Shown: positions 6,483-11,567 of the stretch, piece by piece | Numbering within the stretch: the stretch's first letter is position 1 | How the letters are laid out: each line of letters starts with the position of its first letter | DNA from: an uncultured Oscillospiraceae bacterium | GTDB taxonomy: Bacteria > Bacillota > Clostridia > Oscillospirales > Oscillospiraceae | Direction of reading: 5' to 3' | NCBI GenBank assembly: GCA_934591725.1 | Contig: CAKTPR010000068.1 | Location: 1-11,567 of the forward strand | DNA length: 11,567 bases | Notes under the pieces: generated by a model | The model's database searches: none | Told to the model about the DNA's origin: nothing | Seen by the model: the letters and a program-made list of their open reading frames with translations, nothing else | Made by a program: the position numbers and the translations under genes

Positions 6483-7552
6483 TGAATAAAAGAGACACAG
6501 TGAAGAAGATAAAGGCCGGGAGCGTCGAGATAGGCGGCGGCGCGCCCGTCTCCGTGCAGACCATGTGCAATACCAAGACCTGGGACGTTGACGCGACGGT
6601 CGCGCAGATAAAGGCCATGCAGACCGCGGGCGCGGACATCGTGCGCATCGCGCTGCCGGATATGGAGTCGGCCAGAGCCGTCTCCGCGATAAAGGAGCAG
6701 GTGAGCGTCCCGCTCGTCGCGGATATCCATTTTGATTACCGCCTCGCCCTCGAAGCCGCCGAGCGCGGTATCGATAAGATACGCATCAACCCCGGCAACA
6801 TCGGCGCGCCTGAGAACGTCAGGGCCGTCGCTGAGGCCTGCCGCCGGCACAATATCCCCATCCGCATCGGCGTGAACGCGGGCAGCCTTGAAAAGGGTCT
6901 GCTCGAAAAGTACGGCCACCCCTGCCCCGAAGCTCTCGTCGAGAGCGCAAAGGGTCACGCGGAGCTGCTTGAGCGCTATGACTTTGACGATATCTGCATT
7001 TCGATGAAGTCCTCCTCCGTGCCGCTCACCGTCGCGGCCTACCGCCTCGCCGCCGAGACCTTCAAATACCCCCTGCACCTCGGCGTTACCGAGACCGGCA
7101 CCGAGTGGAACGGGACTATCCAGTCCGCCGTCGGCATCGGCACGCTCCTGTGCGAGGGCATCGGCAACACCATCCGCGTCTCCCTGACGGCTGACCCCGT
7201 CAAGGAGGTCAGCGCCGGCATCGCCATCGTCAAGGCCGCGGGGCTGCGTCCGGGCGGCGTGCGCTTCGTCTCCTGCCCGACCTGCGGCAGAACGGAGATC
7301 GACCTCATCTCCCTTGCGACCGAGGTTGAAAAGCGCGTCGGCAAGCTCGACCGCGATATCACCGTCGCCGTCATGGGCTGCGTCGTGAACGGCCCCGGCG
7401 AAGCGCGCGAGGCCGATTACGGCATCGCCGGCGGCAAGGGCAAGGGGCTGCTGTTCAAGAAAGGTCAGGTTCTCGGTACATATCCGTATGAGGAGCTGTG
7501 CGACCGCCTGCTCGACCTCATCAACAGCGACGGAACGGACGGCAAGGCATGA
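6482..7552 (+). CDS. ispG: 4-hydroxy-3-methylbut-2-en-1-yl diphosphate synthase (flavodoxin or ferredoxin)
   Basis: This 356-residue iron-sulfur enzyme reduces 2-C-methyl-D-erythritol 2,4-cyclodiphosphate to HMBPP, the penultimate MEP-pathway step. The N-terminal TIM-barrel part has SVQTMCNTKTWDV (residues 24-36), VADIHFDYRLAL (79-90) and KIRINPGNIG (99-108). GVTETGTEWNGTIQSAVGIG (201-220) lies toward the end of the barrel. The C-terminal domain carries the 4Fe-4S ligands Cys265 and Cys268 (CPTCGR), Cys300 and Glu307 (CVVNGPGE). The start is the ATG at 6482, which shares one base with the rseP stop codon. The frame is open further upstream, but the extra 46 residues would lie inside rseP and do not resemble the family. 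The stop codon overlaps the polC start (ATGA). The short bacterial form lacks the plant-type insertion. Confidence 0.97.
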   Translation: MNKRDTVKKIKAGSVEIGGGAPVSVQTMCNTKTWDVDATVAQIKAMQTAGADIVRIALPDMESARAVSAIKEQVSVPLVADIHFDYRLALEAAERGIDKIRINPGNIGAPENVRAVAEACRRHNIPIRIGVNAGSLEKGLLEKYGHPCPEALVESAKGHAELLERYDFDDICISMKSSSVPLTVAAYRLAAETFKYPLHLGVTETGTEWNGTIQSAVGIGTLLCEGIGNTIRVSLTADPVKEVSAGIAIVKAAGLRPGGVRFVSCPTCGRTEIDLISLATEVEKRVGKLDRDITVAVMGCVVNGPGEAREADYGIAGGKGKGLLFKKGQVLGTYPYEELCDRLLDLINSDGTDGKA

Positions 7553-10500
7553 GCGAGCATACCCCATTTCTGACTATTTTCCCCGGCTGCGCGAGCCTTG
7601 CAGGCTCCGCGGGCGGGCTCGATAAAGCATACGTGACCGAGGTGCAGGTGGACTCAGGCGAAATGACCCTGAGCATCTGCGCCTGGTTTGCGTCCATGCC
7701 CTCCCCTGTTGACATCGCCACGATAAGCGGCCGCATCCGGGACGACTACGGCCTGAGCGCCGTCGGCATCGTGCCGGACTATCCGCGCACGGTGCGCGCC
7801 TCCAGCCCCGCCGTCACCGCAAATGCTCCGCAGAGCGGCGCAAAGCCCACGGGCGACGTGCTCATGGGCAGGGCGATAAAGCAGCGCCCCGTCCCGATGA
7901 ACACGCTCACGCTCGAATCCGGCAAGGTCACCGTCGAGGGCGACGTTGTCGATGTCACGAGCCGCACCCTCGCAAAGCGCGGCAGCGCCGTGCTCTGCTT
8001 TGATATCACCGACCGCACGAACTCCGTGCGCGTCTCGCGCTTTCTCCGCTCTGAGGACGACCAGAGCATTATCGACAAGATCAAAAAAGGCGACCATGTC
8101 GTCGTTCAGGGCGAGATAATCTATTCCAAGTACGATGACGATATGGTGCTTGACCCGCGCAATATCATGAAGGGCAAGCGCTATATCCGCCCCGACAACG
8201 CCGAGGAAAAGCGTGTCGAGCTGCATATGCACACTCGCTTTTCTACCCTCGACGCGCTCACCGATCCTGATGCGATCGTCGCGCGCGCGGCCTACTGGGG
8301 CATGCCCGCCATCGCCGTCACCGACCACGGCGTCGCGCAGGCCTTCCCGGATATGTGGAAGGCCGGCAAGAAGCACGGCGTCAAGATCATCTACGGTGAG
8401 GAGTGCTATTTTGTAAACGACATGGACGGCAACAGCGCCGTTATCGGCAAGAGCAAGCTCCCGCTCGATACGGAGTTTGTCGCTTTCGATATAGAGACGA
8501 CCGGCCTCAACGCGATGAACGACCGCATGACCGAGATCGGCGCGATCATCTTCTCCGGCACGGAGATAAAGCAGGTGTTCAACACCTTCGTCGACCCTGA
8601 GCGCCACATCCCGCCGGACATCACCCAGCTCACCGGCATCCGCGACAGCGACGTTGCGGGCGCGCCCAAGGAAAAAGAAGCCCTGCAGATGTTTATCGAC
8701 TTCATCGGCGACCGCCCCATCATCGCGCACAACGCGCATTTTGACGTTGGCTTTATGACCGCCGCGGCGAACCGGCAGGGGCTGAAGTTCTCCCCGGTGT
8801 TCCTCGATACGCTCGCGCTGTCTCAGGCGCTGCTGCCTGAGCTCAAGCGCTTCAAGCTCGATATCGTCTCCAATCACCTCGGTCTGCCGCAGTTCAACCA
8901 CCACCGCGCATCGGACGACGCTATGGTCGTCGCGCGCATGATGGGGAAGTTCCTCCCGATGCTCCATCAGCAGGGCGCAAAGACCGTCGACGATATAGAG
9001 ACCATCTATCATAAGCTCAAGCGCACCGACGTCGCCAAGAGCTATCACATGATCCTGCTGGTGAAGAACCGCAAGGGGCTCAAGAACCTCTATGAGATGA
9101 TCTCCCAGTCCTACCTCAAGTACTTCCACCGCAACCCGACCATCCCGAAGAGCCTGCTCATCCAGCACCGCGAGGGTATCCTCGTCGGCTCCGCCTGCGG
9201 CATGGGCGAGCTTTACGGCGCGGTCATGAAGGGCGCGAGCAGGAAGGAGCTCAAAAAGATCGCTTCATTCTATGACTATCTTGAGATCCAGCCCATCTGC
9301 AATAACGGCTTCCTCGTCGATAACGGCACGGTCAGCGACGTTAAGGTCTTGCAGGAGTATAACCGCACCATCCTTGAGCTTGGCCGTGAGCTCGGCAAGC
9401 CCGTCATCGCCGCGTCCGATGTTCACTTCCTCGACCCTGAGGACGAGCAGTACCGCAGAATACTCCAGTCGGCCAAGAAATTTTCCGACGCCGACCGCAG
9501 CTGCCCCATATACTTCCGCACGACGAACGAGATGCTCGCAGAGTTTGCCTACCTCGGCGAGGAGACGGCAAAGGAAGTCGTCATCACGAACACCCGCGCC
9601 ATCGCCGATCAGGTCGAGCCGATAGAGCTGCTGCCGAAGGAGCTGTTCCCGCCGAAAATAGAGCACTCGGCCGAGGATCTGAAGAACCTCGTCTATACCA
9701 AGATGCACCGCATCTACGGCGAGAACCCGCCGAAGATAGTGCAGGAGCGTGTCGACATTGAGCTCAACACGATCCTTGACCACAGCTACGATGTTATCTA
9801 TATGTCCGCCCAGAAGCTCGTGCAGAACTCTCTCGAAAACGGCTATCTGGTCGGCAGCCGAGGCAGCGTTGGCTCCTCGATCGTCGCGTATATGTCCGGC
9901 ATCACGGAGGTCAACTCCCTGCCGCCGCACTATGTCTGCCCCAAGTGCTGCCACAGCGAGTTCATCACCGACGGCAGCTACGGCTGCGGCGCGGATATGC
10001 CTGAGAAGGACTGCCCGGAGTGCGGCACGCGTATGCGGCGCGACGGCTTCGATATCCCGTTCGAGACCTTCCTCGGCTTCCCCGGCAACGAAAAGACTCC
10101 CGATATCGACCTCAACTTCTCCGGTGAATATCAGGCCAAGGCGCATAAGTACACCGAAGTTCTCTTCGGCTCGGATCATGTTTTCCGCGCCGGGACGATC
10201 GGCACCCTCGCCGAGAAGACCGCCTACGGCTACGTCAAGAAGTACCTTGAGGAGCACGGTATGCAGGCCACCAAGGCCGAGGAGAACCGCCTCGCGCAGG
10301 GGCTTGTCGGCATCAAGCGCACGACCGGCCAGCACCCCGGCGGCCTTGTCGTCATCCCGCAGGACATGGACGTGACGGACTTCTGCCCCGTGCAGCACCC
10401 GGCGGACGACCCGAACAGCGATATAATCACCACGCATTTTGAATATCACTGCATGGAGGCAAACCTCCTCAAGCTCGATGAGCTCGGCCATGATGACCCG

Positions 10501-11567
10501 ACCATGATCCGCATGATGGAGGATATGTCCGAGCAGCTCGGCGAGCGCGTCGACGCGCAGCAGATATCCCTCTCCGATCCGGACACAATGTCGATCTTCA
10601 CCTCCCCCGCCGTCCTCGGCCTGCCGGACGACGACCCGATCATCGGCAAGACCGGCTCCATCGGCATTCCGGAATTCGGTACCCCCTTCACCCGCCAGAT
10701 GCTTGTCGATACCCAGCCCAAGCAGTTCGATACGCTCATCAGGCTTTCGGGCTTCTCGCACGGCACCGACGTGTGGGCAGGCAACATCCATGACCTCATC
10801 GTAAACGGCATCGCGAACGTCAATGAGACCGTCGGCTGCCGTGACGATATCATGCTCTATCTCATCTCCGTCGGCATTGAGCCGTCCCTCGCGTTCAAGA
10901 CGATGGAGGCCGTGCGTAAGGGCAAGGTCAAGAAGAGCGGCGAGTTTCCCGGCGACGCCGAGCAGCAGATGCGCGACAAGGGCGTGCCCGATTGGTATAT
11001 CGAGTCCTGCCGCAAGATCGCCTACCTCTTCCCGAAGGCTCACGCCGTGGCATATGTCATGATGGCCTTCCGCATCGCGTGGTTCAAGGTACACCTGCCG
11101 CTTGCGTTTTACAGCGCGTATTTCTACCGCCGCAGCCAGAAGGGCGGCTTCGACGCCGGGATGATGACCGGCGGCGCGGATGCCGTGCGCCGCAAGATAA
11201 ACGAGATGCGCCGCCGCCCGAACCTCACCGCGAATGAGGAGGATCTTCTCGTCACGATGGACGCGGTCTATGAGTTCAATATGCGCGGCTTTGAGTTTGC
11301 GCCCATCGACCTCTATAAGTCCGATGCGACGAAGTTCCTCATCACCGAGGACGGCAGGCTCCGCCCGCCGTTCGTGTCGATCTCCGGCCTCGGCGAGACC
11401 GCCGCGCTCGACCTTTCCCGCTGCAAGGAGCGCGAGGCGCGCTTCATCTCCATCGAAGAGCTTGGCCGCGCCTGCCCCAAGGTCAGCCAGAGCCACCTTG
11501 AGCAGCTCAAGGCGCTCGGCGCTCTCGGCGATATGCCCGAAACCAGCCAGATAAATCTTTTCGATTT
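7549..11567 (+). CDS. polC: DNA polymerase III PolC-type, alpha subunit with proofreading exonuclease (last residue(s) and stop outside window)
   Basis: This is the replicative polymerase of low-GC-lineage bacteria, with 1339 residues visible. In order: a short N-terminal region (about 1-80), a linker, an OB-fold (about 110-210), and a PHP domain opening with ELHMHT (His226, His228) and VTDHG (Asp259, His260). A DEDDh 3'-5' exonuclease is inserted in the PHP domain: FDIETTGL (Asp314, Glu316), HNAHFD (Asp399) and HRASDD (His452, Asp457). DVHFLDPEDEQYR resumes PHP-side sequence. The polymerase part has VGSRGSVGSSIVAYMSG, a zinc motif with Cys797, Cys800, Cys822 and Cys825, catalytic PDIDLNFS (Asp852, Asp854) and KLDELGHDDPT (Asp977). 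The end, SQINLFD, looks like the C-terminal beta-clamp-binding tail (QLSLF in Bacillus), so at most a few residues are missing. The ATG at 7549 overlaps the ispG stop codon. It is about 100 residues shorter than Bacillus subtilis PolC, mainly N-terminally. All active-site residues I could look for are intact. Confidence 0.97.
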   Translation, partial: MSEHTPFLTIFPGCASLAGSAGGLDKAYVTEVQVDSGEMTLSICAWFASMPSPVDIATISGRIRDDYGLSAVGIVPDYPRTVRASSPAVTANAPQSGAKPTGDVLMGRAIKQRPVPMNTLTLESGKVTVEGDVVDVTSRTLAKRGSAVLCFDITDRTNSVRVSRFLRSEDDQSIIDKIKKGDHVVVQGEIIYSKYDDDMVLDPRNIMKGKRYIRPDNAEEKRVELHMHTRFSTLDALTDPDAIVARAAYWGMPAIAVTDHGVAQAFPDMWKAGKKHGVKIIYGEECYFVNDMDGNSAVIGKSKLPLDTEFVAFDIETTGLNAMNDRMTEIGAIIFSGTEIKQVFNTFVDPERHIPPDITQLTGIRDSDVAGAPKEKEALQMFIDFIGDRPIIAHNAHFDVGFMTAAANRQGLKFSPVFLDTLALSQALLPELKRFKLDIVSNHLGLPQFNHHRASDDAMVVARMMGKFLPMLHQQGAKTVDDIETIYHKLKRTDVAKSYHMILLVKNRKGLKNLYEMISQSYLKYFHRNPTIPKSLLIQHREGILVGSACGMGELYGAVMKGASRKELKKIASFYDYLEIQPICNNGFLVDNGTVSDVKVLQEYNRTILELGRELGKPVIAASDVHFLDPEDEQYRRILQSAKKFSDADRSCPIYFRTTNEMLAEFAYLGEETAKEVVITNTRAIADQVEPIELLPKELFPPKIEHSAEDLKNLVYTKMHRIYGENPPKIVQERVDIELNTILDHSYDVIYMSAQKLVQNSLENGYLVGSRGSVGSSIVAYMSGITEVNSLPPHYVCPKCCHSEFITDGSYGCGADMPEKDCPECGTRMRRDGFDIPFETFLGFPGNEKTPDIDLNFSGEYQAKAHKYTEVLFGSDHVFRAGTIGTLAEKTAYGYVKKYLEEHGMQATKAEENRLAQGLVGIKRTTGQHPGGLVVIPQDMDVTDFCPVQHPADDPNSDIITTHFEYHCMEANLLKLDELGHDDPTMIRMMEDMSEQLGERVDAQQISLSDPDTMSIFTSPAVLGLPDDDPIIGKTGSIGIPEFGTPFTRQMLVDTQPKQFDTLIRLSGFSHGTDVWAGNIHDLIVNGIANVNETVGCRDDIMLYLISVGIEPSLAFKTMEAVRKGKVKKSGEFPGDAEQQMRDKGVPDWYIESCRKIAYLFPKAHAVAYVMMAFRIAWFKVHLPLAFYSAYFYRRSQKGGFDAGMMTGGADAVRRKINEMRRRPNLTANEEDLLVTMDAVYEFNMRGFEFAPIDLYKSDATKFLITEDGRLRPPFVSISGLGETAALDLSRCKEREARFISIEELGRACPKVSQSHLEQLKALGALGDMPETSQINLFD

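Noticed and set aside
9265..11496. A 743-codon open frame on the minus strand, with another of 504 codons at 7654-9168
   Set aside because: Both lie wholly opposite polC, which is intact with all catalytic motifs. Long antisense frames are expected from the strong G/C third-position bias. The translations look compositionally odd (rich in A, R, D, H, L, V) with no recognisable motif.
1..11567. Search for CRISPR arrays, insertion sequences, tRNA or rRNA genes, riboswitches, attachment sites and hairpin terminators
   Set aside because: No repeat-spacer pattern, transposase, inverted-repeat ends, cloverleaf or hairpin followed by a T-run was seen by reading. The window is almost fully coding, with 116 bases the longest non-coding stretch.

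Overview
The window looks like a chromosomal segment of an endospore-forming, GC-rich clostridial Firmicute, probably of the Oscillospiraceae/Ruminococcaceae type. The evidence is a PolC-type replicative polymerase, a SpoIIGA-like sporulation protease, the firmicute gene order pyrH-frr-uppS-dxr-rseP-ispG-polC, and a base composition of very roughly 60% GC as judged by eye. The taxonomic placement is inference; no ribosomal RNA gene is present.

Layout. Positions 1-453 (minus strand) hold the N-terminal membrane half of spoIIGA, cut by the window edge. Positions 454-569 are a divergent intergenic region with a good sigma-A-type promoter facing right (TTGTCA-17-TAGAAT, 500-528) and an extended -10 motif facing left, almost on the spoIIGA start codon. 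From 570 to the right edge every gene is on the plus strand and packed as one likely operon: a 10-TM EamA/DMT-type transporter, pyrH (UMP kinase), frr (ribosome recycling factor), uppS (undecaprenyl diphosphate synthase), an AlkD-like HEAT-repeat DNA alkylation repair protein, dxr (MEP pathway), rseP (site-2 protease), ispG (MEP pathway), and polC, whose last visible codons are within a residue or so of the expected C-terminus. The largest gap in this run is 48 bases, four junctions overlap (by 4, 4, 1 and 4 bases), and I see no hairpin terminator.

How the genes fit together. dxr and ispG make isoprenoid precursors by the methylerythritol phosphate route, and uppS condenses them into the undecaprenyl carrier used for wall synthesis. 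pyrH supplies UDP/UTP for nucleic acids and UDP-sugars. frr and polC serve translation and replication, and rseP is an intramembrane protease. This is a core growth operon with two departures from the textbook order. cdsA, usually between uppS and dxr, is absent and an AlkD-like repair gene sits in its place. The rpsB-tsf pair usually found upstream of pyrH is replaced by a transporter.

I found no mobile element, CRISPR array, RNA gene or evident new system. The points most worth a second look are the compact divergent spoIIGA/operon control region with back-to-back -35-like sequences, the spoIIGA start with no Shine-Dalgarno sequence, the cdsA-to-alkD replacement, and a PolC with a short N-terminal region.
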